Assembly: GCA_964034945.1 (NCBI GenBank)
Contig: OZ035960.1
Span: 63,665,470 to 63,729,469, forward strand
Direction of reading: 5' to 3'
Length of the DNA: 64,000 nt
Source: Chrysopilus asiliformis
Lineage: Eukaryota > Arthropoda > Insecta > Diptera > Rhagionidae
Part shown: piece by piece, positions 21,904 to 33,400 of the stretch
How positions within the stretch are numbered: the stretch's first letter is position 1
How the letters are laid out: every line of letters begins with the position of its first letter
Program-made: the position numbers and the translations under genes
The notes under the pieces: generated by a model
The model's input: the letters and a program-made list of their open reading frames with translations, nothing else
What the model was told of the DNA's origin: nothing
Databases searched by the model: none

Positions 21904-22070
21904 ATGGGGTGGTGATGGGTAGATGATGGGTGGGTTAGTAAGGGCTGGGGTGAGGTGGTGTAGGGGGATGGGGAGGGAAAGGAGGGGGAGGGGGATTGGG
22001 AGGAGAATGGGGGGAAGCAGGGTGATGGGGGGGGGGGGGGGGAGAGAAAGGAGGGGGAGGGGGAAGACCC
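21904..22070 (+). repeat. G-rich tract
   Basis: About 165 bp of nearly pure G/A/T on the plus strand with many GGGG runs and a 14-16 G homopolymer at ~22028. It could form G-quadruplexes. Antisense frames full of Pro/Ser are artefacts of this composition. Confidence 0.8.
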
Positions 22071-22320
22071 TATCATGCTATATATTTTTAAAATGTACTC
22101 TTCAGTACCTTTCATTTGAGGTACCACACACCCCCCTACCACCCCCCAGAAAAAAGTTTCATACAAAGTACAAAAAAAAATATCGTTTTCATTTACTTTA
22201 CAATAAATAATAATTTCTTATCATGCATTGAAAATTATTGGAAATCGTACACTAGCCACACCATACAAAATCGAACAAATGAGTTTTTCGTCAGCTCAGC
22301 GAAATAAAACTCATTGGAAC

Positions 22321-23345
22321 CAGTGTTGCCGGAGACCTCAAGCCCAAAATCGCTGAAATGAGGAAAAAAAATCTCAAAAGTCTCCGAAATTATAGACAAA
22401 AATCGCTAGTTTTGAGACTTTTTTCTAATGCATATTTAAACATATATCTTGTTTTCAAGTCGGTTTTATTCTTTGTTTTTAACAATAATAAAATATAATA
22501 ATAAAAAAAAACAACTTTGTCTTCTTAAAAAACACACTGCACCTGCAGCAAAGCAAACAAAATTTAAAATAAATTTGACGTTTACTTAAGTTGAGTTATT
22601 CATGTATTTTCTTATAGGGGGATTCTGTGGTACTTATTTATATACATTTGGTAGGTTGTTGACCCAATAAGCATAAATGTAAAAAATTGTGAAAAGTATG
22701 ATATTTATTAGTCAAATTTTCAACAGTGTTTTTTTGTTACACGCCATCCAGACCTGCCGGAAACTCTGACATAAATGTTAGCAGAAATGTCATTAGAAAA
22801 GTCTGTTGTGACGTAGGTGGGCTGCTGATTCTGGCATGACATTTCAGTTCCAGAAATGCGTTGAGCAATAAACAACTCAGTAGTAAATATGACGATCTGT
22901 GATTTCACTTTTTTCTTTAAAATCTCCGCACTAAAATGAAATTCGGCCTCCTGCTGCCCCCACGATGCATTTTTCAAATCATTTCTTTGTAAAAATTACT
23001 TTTAAACAGTATTCGTTTATAACACGGAGCCACTCTGCACGTGAAAAATTAGAATCCGCCATCTTAAATTCAATTTTTTTTACGATTTCTGTTAGCAAAG
23101 ATGTCAACAAAAAATGTTAGACTTTTATGTCGTAACAGCTGACATTTCAATCTTCACTAGACATAACATCAGACGTGACAGCGACACTGACGGCATTCAT
23201 GGCAGGTATGGATTAGTAGTTAAGAAACTTTTGAAAATCGCTGAAAATCTCCGAAAAGTCCCCAAACATCTCAAATCTCAACACGTGCTTTTTAAGGCAT
23301 GAAAGTCGCTAGAAATGAGACAAGTAGCTGAAAACGGCAACAGTG
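22321..23345. mobile_element. hAT element (CAGTGTTGCC family), TSD ATTGGAAC
   Basis: Inverted sibling of 15428-16844. Termini are CAGTGTTGCC and GGCAACAGTG (one base off), with exact 8-bp duplications ATTGGAAC (22313-22320, 23346-23353). It carries a different internal insertion (~22735-23208) with short inverted ends ATCCAGACCTGCC / GGCAGGTATGGAT. No transposase. Confidence 0.88.
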
Positions 23346-23643
23346 ATTGGAACTGATATTTATTTACAAGAAATATTTATCTCTCATTAGAACTGATATT
23401 TATTTTCAGGAAATATTTATCTCTCTTCGTGAGTTTTTCGTCGCATAAGTAAAAATCATCTCCTTCAGAGATATTTTTTCACACAATGAAAACGTTATTA
23501 ATTGTGAGTGAAACTTGAAATGAGAGATAAAGAGAGAAAAAATAACTCTTATTTTCATCTCTGCTTTTTATGCTTCTCCTTTGTGTGTATTGATTGAATC
23601 TGATGTATTGAATGTCATGTTATTTCGTTCTTTTCGCTCTTAA

Positions 23644-24258
23644 TACTATGTTCAGACCGACACAAAATCACGTAATTTTGAAGATTTTCGTAATTTTGAA
23701 CGAAATCTTGCTCGAAATCACGAGATTTCCAGTACATTAACCTGTTTTCAAAAATCACTAAAAGTATGCAATTTCCACAAAATTACGAACGAAATCAAGC
23801 AAAAACAATGAATACAACCCTGCATCACTCATTCAGCTCTCTTGAGTACATCAGTTTTGACATTTGTGCTGGATTGGAACGACGGAGATATAAGAAAAAG
23901 AAGCCGTATTCCGCACGCGAAGAGGATATATTAGTAAACAACGTACGCGGGGCAAAAAAAAATGGACCTGTTTTTGATGCGATTAGATATGAAATGGAAA
24001 ATAATTGTTTATTTTCATTACAGATAATTTCCATTGTCGTCTAAAGTGTCTAATTCTGTTTGCACATATTTGATCGATGTTTTGAATTGTATTATTCATC
24101 ATATTACTAAAATTCATAGCAATCCTACACTAAAATTCATAGCAATCCTGTAGTTGAAATGTGAAACAAAATTACCTTAACCTCTGTGTGAACACTTTGG
24201 TTTAAGTTCTAAATCATTTCGCAAAATTACGTGATTTTGTGTCGGTCTGAACATAGTA
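23644..24258. mobile_element. Harbinger-type MITE, TSD TAA
   Basis: A 615-bp element with long inverted termini TACTATGTTCAGACCGACAC / GTGTCGGTCTGAACATAGTA and TAA at 23641-23643 and 24259-24261. The empty target CGCTCTTAACGGC is visible at 56686 in another L copy. The interior has a frame at 23766-24044 with the phrase YSAREEDILVNNVRG, which I do not recognise. Confidence 0.85.
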
Positions 24259-24476
24259 TAACGGCAAAAGCGTTTGCTGTCGTTCTTTGAAACGAAAATT
24301 ATTCTTTGAAACGAAAATTATTTCTATTTAAGTTTTCGCTCCTTGTTCAAAGCGGTTTGTGGGTCTCGCATAAAAATGAATCAAAGCCTCGAGCGATGGC
24401 TGTTGGGTATGATGCACACAACCATATAAGTATGTATTTTACTACCGAGGAACGATATTGCGCTCCCATCATTAAA

Positions 24477-24997
24477 GCCGTCCCTACACGTTCAATCTTG
24501 CAGTCAATCATTGCATGCTGTGACAGCATTTTGAACGTCTATGGTGATGCTGTCATGCAAAATTATATGATTGACAGCATGCTGGCCAATATCAAAATCA
24601 TTTTGATATTTTTCAAGGGAGCTTTTTGAATCACAGCATGCTTGAACGTGTATGGCGATGCTGTCAATCAATTCGTCATTTCAGTGTAATTTTTTGTAGT
24701 GAAAAGGTGTCGCATATAAAAGATAAAGTTTTTTGGGAATCCTTTTTCGAGTAATATTGACAAAGAAGCGAGTTGTGGATGACGAAAAGTGAAAAATATA
24801 AGGACAAAGATTTTTTAAATTTATATTAAGTGTTGTTTTATATAAAGTTTTTTTAAAATTTATTTTAAGTGTTGTGTGCTGTCGGTTTGGCTATTTCGAA
24901 ATAACTGATGCTTGCGTGCATGATTGAGCGTCTAGTGCAAATAAGCTTTTTGCTGTGACAGCATGATTGACTGCAAGATTAAACGTGTAGGGGCCGC
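24477..24997. mobile_element. MITE, TSD TTAAA
   Basis: A 521-bp element with termini GCCGTCCCTACACGTTCAAT / the mirrored GTGTAGGGGCCGC, flanked by TTAAA (24472-24476, 24998-25002). The empty site CATTAAAGTTCTG occurs at ~56891 in another L copy. It is the same family as the older copy at 1206-1697. Confidence 0.75.
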
Positions 24998-25110
24998 TTA
25001 AAGTTCTGTTCAGGGTTGTGACTTTTGATTTTCGAAATCGTAGTAAACCGGCCGAAAAATAGTAGTAGAATCGATGAAATTGTAGTAAATTTATGTAAAA
25101 CCTTCATTAT

Positions 25111-25752
25111 CTATACTAATTATATAAAGAGGTAAAGTTTGTTTGTTTGTTTGTTTGTTTGTTTGTGCAGGGTAATCTCTGGAACCACTGATCCGATTCT
25201 GAAAATTCTTTCACTGATAGAAAGCTACACTATTCCCGAGTGTTATAGGCTACTTTTTATTGACCTCCCCCCTCTCCTTTGGTACCCCTTCCCTGATAAC
25301 TTTCGAACCGTTCAACCGATTGGGGTGCGGCTTTCATTAATATAGAAGTCATTCCTCAAGGAAATTTTTCGCCCACTAATATCTACCCTCCCTCCTCTCA
25401 GTAAACCCCCTCGCCTGCTATCTTCTACAACAATGAGAGATTCGGATTCGGTTTTCTCCTTTAGGAAGGTCAGCCCTTAGGGAGATTTTTCGCCCACTAA
25501 TATCTACCCTCCCTCCTCTCAGTAAACCCCCTCGCCTGCTATCTTCTACAACAATGAGAGATTCGGATTCGGTTTTCTCCTTTAGGAAGGTCAGCCCTTA
25601 GGGAGATTTTTCGCCCACTAATATCTACCCTCCCTCCTCTCAGTAAACCCCCTCGCCTGCTACCTTCTACAACAATGAGAGATTCGGATTCGGTTTTCTC
25701 CTTTAGGAAGGTCAGCCCTTAGGGAGATTTTTCGCCCACTAATATCTACCCC
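25111..25752 (+). repeat. Tandem repeat, ~121 bp x 3, in Helitron-like sequence
   Basis: Begins TATACTAATTATATAAAGAGG with a (GTTT)n tract, a common insect Helitron-like opening. Then ~121-bp units repeat at about 25360, 25480, 25601 and 25722, each containing TTTTTCGCCCACTAATATC and GAGAGATTCGGATTCGG. Units 2-4 are almost identical, so the expansion is recent. Confidence 0.8.
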
Positions 25753-26643
25753 CCCCCCCCCCCCCCCAGGGTAAGGGGCAGGGGAAGGAGAAGGAGAAGG
25801 AGAAGGAGAAGGAGAAGGAGAAGGAGAAGGAGAAGGGGAAGGGGAAGGGGAAGGGGAAGGGGAAAGGGAAGGGAAGGGGAAAGGGAAGGGAAGGGAAGGG
25901 AAGGGAAGGGAAGGGAAGGGAAGGGAAGGGAAGGGGAAGGGGAAGGGGAAGGGGAAGGGAAGGGGAAGGGGAAGGGGAAGGGGAAGGGGAAGGGGAAGGG
26001 GAAGGGGAAGGGGAAGGGGAAGGGGAAGGGAAAGGGAAAGGGAAAGGGGAAGGGAAAGGGAAAGGGAAAGGGAAAGGGAAAGGGAAAGGGAAAGGGAAAG
26101 GGAAAGGGAAAGGGAAAGGGAAAGGGAAAGGGAAAGGGAAAGGGAAAGGGAAAGGGAAAGGGAAAGGGAAAGGGAAAGGGAAAGGGAAAGGGAAAGGGAA
26201 AGGGAAAGGGAAAGGGAAAGGGAAAGGGAAAGGGAAAGGGAAAGGGAAAGGGAAAGGGAAAGGGAAAGGGAAAGGGAAAGGGAAAGGGAAAGGGAAAGGG
26301 AAAGGGAAAGGGAAAGGGAAAGGGAAAGGGAAAGGGAAAGGGAAAGGGAAAGGGAAAGGGAAAGGGAAAGGGAAAGGGAAAGGGAAAGGGAAAGGGAAAG
26401 GGAAAGGGAAAGGGAAAGGGAAAGGGAAAGGGAAAGGGAAAGGGAAAGGGAAAGGGAAAGGGAAAGGGAAAGGGAAAGGGAAAGGGAAAGGGAAAGGGAA
26501 AGGGAAAGGGAAAGGGAAAGGGAAAGGGAAAGGGAAAGGGAAAGGGAAAGGGAAAGGGAAAGGGAAAGGGAAAGGGAAAGGGAAAGGGAAAGGGAAAGGG
26601 AAAGGGAAAGGGAAAGGGAAAGGGAAAGGGAAAGGGAAAGGGG
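25753..26643 (+). repeat. Purine satellite, GGGAAA and variants
   Basis: About 890 bp of pure purine on the plus strand. It starts with AGGAGA units, passes through GGGGAA and GGGAA, and ends in an essentially uninterrupted ~600-bp (GGGAAA)n array from ~26046 (~100 units). It follows a C run (25749-25767). The antisense frame of alternating Pro-Phe is an artefact. The sequence can form triplex or G-quadruplex structures. Confidence 0.95.
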
Positions 26644-26743
26644 GGAAGGAAGAAGTGGTAGGAGGGTGGTAGGTAGAGGGAGGAAGTGGAGAGAGGAGGG
26701 AATAAATTACTGATGTTTCGTCATACATTGCAATATATACATA

Positions 26744-28284
26744 TCTATATATATAAAAATGGATGTTTGTCTATTTGTCTGTCTGTCTGAGATTACAAAA
26801 CTCAAAAACTACTGGACCGATTTTTACGCGGTTTTTTGCAAAATGATCTGTGTTGCCAGAAGCAGGTTTTTAGCTATGTTAGATTTTTAAAATTCGAGAG
26901 AGAAGGTCCTGTAATAGTGGCGGGCGGGTAATGCGTATTCGGTTATTAAAATTCGTTACTTAAAATTAAAGTCAGTACCGAATATATCTTAAGAAATGTA
27001 TTCGTTACATAGTTGCAATTCGTTACATACTCAGTTGCAATTCGTTACATACTCAGTTGCGCATATTGTATTGACTGAATACTGTATGGATAGCCGAAAT
27101 GAGTAAGATTTTCTCTTTTTCTTTGTTTCGCTATCATGGGTATTAGTGTGTTCATACACGCTTCAATGCAAATACACCATCTCCGTTCACTTGTTGCTCT
27201 ATATCGAAGATAAAAACATCTCTGTGTGTGGGTAAACTACAGAAGTCCATGCTATAAGCATGGGTGCATTAAGCGTGCCAGAAGAACGATCGGTCGAGCA
27301 CTTTTCTTTCCCTTTCTGCTTCCTATTGTCAGACGCGCTTCATAGTTTTGTTTCATAGTTTTGTTTTTTCCCTCTCCGCTTTTGGTAGATGTGTTTGCAG
27401 ATACCCAGTCGCAATCATCAATTCTTGTATTTAATTCTCATTTCGCTTATGCATGAAATAATACCGAATACATAGAACCGAATCTCCAAATTGACTACAT
27501 ACGAATGGCTATTACCCGGAACCGAATCTCCAAATTTAAAGATACGATTGAATATTACCCGGAACCGAATCAACTATATAAGTATTCGTTTCAAGAACGC
27601 ATTTTGTTTTGATTACTTTTCCGAACCGAATACAAAGAAACGAATTTTTCTAAACTGAATATATGTCTCAATTCGCATCGTAATCGTTTCTCATTCATTC
27701 ATATTCATATTCGATTGAGGGAAAACTTTTGGAACAAACTGTATGGATGTTCTATGGATGGCAAGTTTTTGCATGCATATATTACAAGTTATAAATTTAT
27801 ATTATTTTTCTGTACTTATAATTTTTCGATAGGAATTTGGAAATATAATTTTGTTATTTATTGTCTGATTTCGACTTTGCGCACATCCATCAGCTGTGGA
27901 GATCGTAGGGGTTTGTTCTCATCACCTACTAGATAGACCACTAGGCGTCATCGCCCGGGTTTTGAGTAAAAGTAACGAATATTAGGTATTCGTTACTTTT
28001 GTTGAAATAACGAATTAATACCGGGTAATGAAAGTAACGAATTCTCCCATCCCTATCCTGTAATGATAACGCAAATGTCCTTTTTCCAATTTTTCTCGCA
28101 AAAATCGGCTTTGGGAGGTTTTCAGGGTTGCTTATCACGAATCTGAAGTTGGAATTTCAAAATTCGAAACGGAAGGTCCTGTAAGGATAACATTTTTTCC
28201 CAAAACTTTTTAAGTTATCTATGGTTTTTTGGCATTCTAAAAGTTATACAAAAAACTTTTAGCTGCCAACGAAGGGTCTGCTAG
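26744..28284 (+). mobile_element. Helitron-like element split by a hAT
   Basis: Starts TCTATATATATAAAAATGG after an A and ends GGGTCTGCTAG followed by T, the terminal pattern of Helitrons. It has (GTCT)n just inside the 5' end and the family phrase GGTCCTGTAAGGATAA. Removing the hAT at 26915-28055 leaves ~390 bp. Related to 19985-20340 and 48221-49020. Confidence 0.65.
26915..28055. mobile_element. hAT element, TSD TCCTGTAA
   Basis: An 1141-bp insertion with exact 8-bp repeats TCCTGTAA (26907-26914, 28056-28063) inside the conserved GGTCCTGTAAGGATAA phrase of the host repeat. Termini are weakly inverted (TAGTGGCGGGCGGGTAA / TTCTCCCATCCCTA). The interior is full of short CGAAT/ATTCG and GTAACGAAT repeats. 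No transposase. Confidence 0.75.
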
Positions 28285-28399
28285 TTATATATATAACTAA
28301 TTTGAACGAAAGACTAGAAATGGGAGCGTTTTGAACACTGTATGTATGATATTTATTTCACACTTCTCTTATCATAAACCAATTATAAATAAAATTATT

Positions 28400-28652
28400 A
28401 TACCCGTATGGTGAAACCGAATATCTCAAAAACGGTGCATCTTATCAAAAAAGTGCAAGAACAAAAGTTATTTAGGATATGATTCTACATAAAACTCCCA
28501 TACATCAAAATCCGATTGGAATAAATTTTAAAAAAATCTTATTGAAAAGTTTAATTTCAAAGTGGAATTTTGATACAACTGTTCGCCTTTCACTTAAATC
28601 ACCATACGGATTTTCAATAATTGCCAGATTGGCAATTTTAGCTTTTGTTATG
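28400..28652 (+). mobile_element. X element, BEL target
   Basis: A short X copy (ATACCCGTATGG to TTTTGTTATG) inserted in the L repeat. The BEL element entered exactly at its 3' end, duplicating TTATG (28648-28652). It is nearly identical to the undisrupted copy at 57119-57370. Confidence 0.85.
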
Positions 28653-30191
28653 TGTTTCGTACCGTCATAGGAACCTGAAAAAGAAAACAAACATTAAAAC
28701 CAATACAGCATATACCTACCCTTGATCCCTTCAGCAGTGAATCGCCAACCGTCGAGCCTTCTCTCCCTCCTTCTTGGGGCCCATCTCTATCAACATCTAA
28801 AAGCAGTAACAAGTTGTAAACAAACCACAAATTCATTCGCTTCACCACAAGCCGAACAAACAAAACACAACAGATAAGACAACGCAACAAACAATTTGAA
28901 GTTCGCAACATATACGATAAACACGGACAACATAAAAAACACTTATTTAACATAAAAACACTTATTAACACGAAATTAAAATCACTTACTTTGGCAGCTA
29001 AACGATCCACATCAAATTCCACGATCAAACTCAATCAAACTAAATAAAATCACAAAATCGACGTCAAGCAGTGCGCGATTTCACCACTGGCGCTAACGTC
29101 ACATCCTTACAAAGCGCATCCACATTCCCACGTCATGACCAAGCTAAAGGCCCTATATAAGCCGGAGCAATCTCTTAGCAGACCAGAAGTCGATCACAAC
29201 TCGAAGTGGACACTTCTCATCCAGTCTGACTGGCAAACTACCTTTTTAGGTCAAATGCTATTTTTAGCCAAATTGCCTCTTAAGGCCAAACTGCTTTTCA
29301 GCCAAACTGCCTCCTAAGGCCAAACTGCTTTCTAAAGCCAAACGCTTCTTCAAGCCAAACCGCCTGTTAAGGCCAAACGCTTCTTCAAGCCAAACCGCCT
29401 GTTAAGGCCAAACGCTTCTTTAAGCCAAACCGCCTGTTAAGGCCAAACGCTTTTTCTAGCCAAATCGCTTCTTTAAGCCAAACCGCCTCTTAAGGCCAAT
29501 CGCTTTTTTAAGCCAAACTGCCTCTTTAGGCATTCATCATAAACTACGTCATTCATATCATTCATCTAGGGGCACGTTACTACTCATTCTAATTGGGGTA
29601 CGTCACGCTGCTCAGCATCATCAACTATATCGCACATATCATTCGTCTAGGGGCACGTTACTACTCATTCTAATTGGGGTACGTCACGCTGCTCAGCATC
29701 ATCAACTATATCGCACATATCATTCATCTAGGGGCACGTTACTACTCATTCTAATCGGGGTACGTCACGCTGCTCAGCATCATACAACTACAACGCATAC
29801 ATCATTCATCTAGGGGCACGTTACTACTCATTCTAATCGGGGTACGTAACGCTGCTCAGCATCATCAACCACAACGCACATATCATTCATCTAGGGGCAC
29901 GTTACTACTCATTCTAATCGGGATACGTCACGTTGCTCAGCATCATCAAACTACATCAATCATATCATTCATTGTATCGATCAATCATTTAAATATTTGA
30001 ACTCAATTATAATCTTTTAAATTATATTTCAATTTCTATATTGTTAATTTTGAATTTTATTGAATTGTAAATTATTTGTATTTGAATTTAAATTATAAAG
30101 TTAATATAGTTTTAGTCAAAACTTGCTGAGTATTTTTATTCATCTCTTTTGGCAATTTTCAGTTTACACCCCCCTAGCTGGGGCGCAAACA
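28653..30191 (+). repeat. 5' LTR of the BEL/Pao element
   Basis: 1539 bp. It has a TATA-type promoter at 29154-29160, then ~34-bp tandem repeats (29230-29535, motif AAGCCAAACCGCCTGTTAAG), then five ~81-bp tandem repeats (29560-29960, motif TCTAGGGGCACGTTACTAC). It ends in an AT-rich region and CAAACA. Long antisense frames inside it are not supported. Confidence 0.96.
29154..29160 (+). promoter_or_regulatory. TATA box of the 5' LTR
   Basis: TATATAA in CCCTATATAAGCCGG, the only strong TATA element in a GC-richer part of the LTR. Transcription would start ~25-30 bp downstream, near CTCTTAGCAGACC. The same element recurs in the 3' LTR at 36973-36979. Confidence 0.6.
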
Positions 30192-30196
30192 TTTTT

Positions 30197-30214
30197 TGGT
30201 CCTTCGAGCCGGAT
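30197..30214 (+). other. Primer-binding site, tRNA-Tyr-like
   Basis: TGGTCCTTCGAGCCGGAT starts 5 bp after the 5' LTR. Its complement ends CTCGAAGGACCA, which fits the 3' end of insect tRNA-Tyr (acceptor TCGAAGG + A + CCA). tRNA identity is from general knowledge of tRNA sequences, not a search. Confidence 0.8.
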
Positions 30215-30404
30215 CGAGATGAATAAAAATTATTTCGGTTACATTTCAAATTCATTGTGAGATTCATTAACGTAAATAACTTGTGAGTTCAGATTTTTAA
30301 TTTTACAAACTTCAAACGCAATTCCAAACTTTCATTCATACAAAATAACTTATCAATCATTCAATTTTATCTTTGTTTCTTCTCAATAACTCAACTTTAC
30401 AATC

Positions 30405-33400
30405 ATGGGAGAAGAAACTGAAACTTTAGACGAGTTTAATCAACTCGCTCTACAACAAGAAATGATTTTCGAAAAAATCAAAACGTCCATGATAAATTAT
30501 AGCAAGGACTCACCTAAACTTAAAACTAAATCGTATTTAGAAAAACGTATAACAATTTTCAACGATCGTTGGAACGAATTTAAAATAAACGATCATAAAA
30601 TGCTAAACATATTACCCGCAAACTACAAACAACTTGATTACTTCAAGAACAAACTTTTTTCGCAAACAGAGGAAATATACATCTCTGCATGCTCTGAATT
30701 AGAGGAACTACAATCGAAATTATCACCCCCGCCCTCTGCTTCTTATTCAAACGAATCAACGCTCAACATATCCAACAATCATGGACATTCTAGATCCATG
30801 AAATTTCCTCGAATCAATCTACCAATATTTTCCGGTGATTATTCTCAGTGGACATCATTCCACGACTTATTCACCTCTCTCGTTCATTCAAACAATTTAA
30901 GTAATGTAGAAAAACTTCATTATCTAAAATCAAGTTTACAAGGGGAAGCAGCTCGATTAATCAGCCATTTTCAAGTCACAGATGCTAACTATAATTCAGC
31001 ATGGACCACTTTAAAAAATCGGTACGAAAATAAGAGAATATTAGTGTCCACTGAATTGAAACGCCTGCTTTCTCAGTCAGTAATCTCTTCCGACACCGCT
31101 GAAAACAATAAAAGGTTACTCGATACCACTACAGAAGCTCTTCTAGCTCTGCAAAATTTAGGAATCGAAACTACTAATTGGGATCCAATTTTAATACATC
31201 TCTTAAATCAAAAATTACATCCCGACACCCATTTGCTCTGGGAGCAGTCGCTAAAAGATAACACTGACTTACCAAAACTTCAAGATTTAATAATCTTTTT
31301 AGAAACACGATTCCGAACTTTGGAAGCAGTAGAGGGCCGCAAGGTCAACCGCTCATTCAATAAAGGGGAAACTCAGTCCAAATCCTTCGCATCCACACAA
31401 TACCAAACAAAATGCGTGTTTTGTGAACAAGACCATCCCTCTCGCCAGTGTCAAAATTTAAAAGAAATGACACCCCAAACGAGAATAGACGAAGTCACGA
31501 AAAAAAGATTGTGCAAAAACTGCTTAGGGTCACGTCATAATTCGAACAATTGTCCCAGCAAATCCAACTGTCGACACTGTGGAAAACGCCATCATACTCT
31601 GCTTCACCTAAATAACTTACCTCACACTTCGAATACCGAAGCTCAAGAACAATCAAGTGCTCAATCGTCAACCCAAGCTTCAGCTCTTACAAGCTATCAA
31701 CACGTTGGTCAAATTTTATTAGCTACAGCGTTAGTCAATGTCATGACTGATCACAACCCAAAACAACTTCGAGTTCTCCTCGATCAAGGTTCGGAAGTAA
31801 GCTTCATATCAGAATCGGCTGCTCAAATGCTAAAACTAAAAAGGCAAAATTCACACACCGTAATCTCGGGAATCGGAAACGTCGAAGCTAGTCGAAATCC
31901 TAAATATGTCCAAGTTACTATTCAATCTCAATCCAATCCAAATTTTACAATAACTATCGAACCAGCTTACGTTTTGACCAATCTTTCAAGGCACTTACCA
32001 TCAACAAACGTAAAACCACAAAATTTACCTCACTTAGCTGATTTAAACTTAGCAGATCCCACCTATTACAAACCAGGCAAAATCGATATGATTTTAGGCG
32101 CCGAAGTATGGAATAGCATCGTTTTAGATGGTATTAAACGTGGTCCAACTCCGTCTCCAACGGCTCAACACACACAATTAGGTTGGGTATTATCAGGAAG
32201 AACGACCAATACAACTGTATCATACCAAGTCACGACATTACATTCAACTATTAACGAAGAACTAAAACGCTTTTGGGAGCTCGAAGAAATCACACACAAG
32301 TCCTTTGAAACGCCTGCGAATGCTCTCTGCGAAGAATTGTATGCCAAAAATACAATTCGTAAATCCGATGGTAGATACGTTACAAGACTGCCTTTTGCAT
32401 CCACCAGTCCAAATACAGGCTTAGGTAGTTCTAGAAACCTAGCTCTTTCACGTTTTCTAAACTTAGAACGTCGTCTAGACAGAACCCCTGAAATTAAACT
32501 TGAGTATATCAAATGCATCGAAGAATATCTCTCTCTTAATCAGATGGAAGAAGCCCATACCACCGAAAAGGACCATTTCGTCCAAACAGGAGACGATGTA
32601 GGTTATTACACATCGTCATATCTACCTCACCATTGCGTAATTAAGGAAAGTAGCACCAGTACTCGACTCAGAGTCGTGTTTGATGCATCACTGAAAACTT
32701 CCACGGGGGTTTCTCTTAACGACCAACTGTTAATCGGACCAACAATCCAGGACGACCTGTGCACAATTTTACTCCGATGGCGACAACATAAAATCGCATA
32801 CTCCGCAGATGTAGAAAAAATGTACAGGCAAATCAAGGTACATAACGACGACAAACAATACCAACGCATTCTATGGCGACATTCAAAAAATCTACCCATC
32901 AAGGATTATTGTTTGAACACCGTCACTTTTGGTACATCATGTGCCCCATTTCTAGCTATCCGAACAATGATTCAGTTGGCACGAGACGAAAATTGTGAAT
33001 TTCCCTTAGCACACGACATTATGCAACGAGATTTCTCTGTAGATAACGTTCTCTCGGGTGCTGACTCTGTGCAAGAAGCTCTAAATGGTCAAACCCAATT
33101 AATAGAAGTTTTTTCTCGGGGAAAAATGCCTCTCAAAAAATGGACAGCAAATCATCCTGATTTAATAAATCATCTTCCCAATGATTACCAGGAGTGTCCA
33201 AAAATCATCGGTGAATCAGAAAATACCGTCAAAGCATTAGGCATCCTTTGGAACCCCAACACAGATGTATTATCTTATCAAGCCTCACCTACTCTTCCTA
33301 TTACAATCATAACAAAACGACAGGCGTTATCAAAAATTGCAAAAATTTTCGATCCATTAGGATGGATCTCCCCGGTAGTTGTCACGGGAAAAATATTCTT

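Larger units (their letters stand above)
21122..23565. mobile_element. Composite insertion in the L repeat
   Basis: L is interrupted between ATTTATACT and CTTTTTATGC; the uninterrupted junction is in the inverted copy at ~14700. The ends carry weakly similar inverted AGRGATGAAAATA. Within lie repeated AYTCTGATGAGGAATAT motifs, a Harbinger MITE (21281-21727), a G-rich tract and a hAT (22321-23345). The carrier's class is unclear. Confidence 0.45.

Noticed and set aside
25360..25740. CRISPR-like spaced repeats
   Set aside because: Units are contiguous ~121-bp tandem repeats without unique spacers, in a eukaryotic repeat context.
25753..26643. Telomeric array
   Set aside because: Unit GGGAAA is not an insect TTAGG-type repeat, and it is embedded between transposons.
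25739..26728. 329-residue alternating Pro-Phe frame on the minus strand
   Set aside because: Direct translation of the GGGAAA satellite; no start context and no real protein composition.
28648..29034. 128-codon antisense frame in the LTR, repeated at 36440-36853
   Set aside because: Lies antisense in both LTRs, with no domain and no promoter in that direction; conserved only because the LTRs are young.
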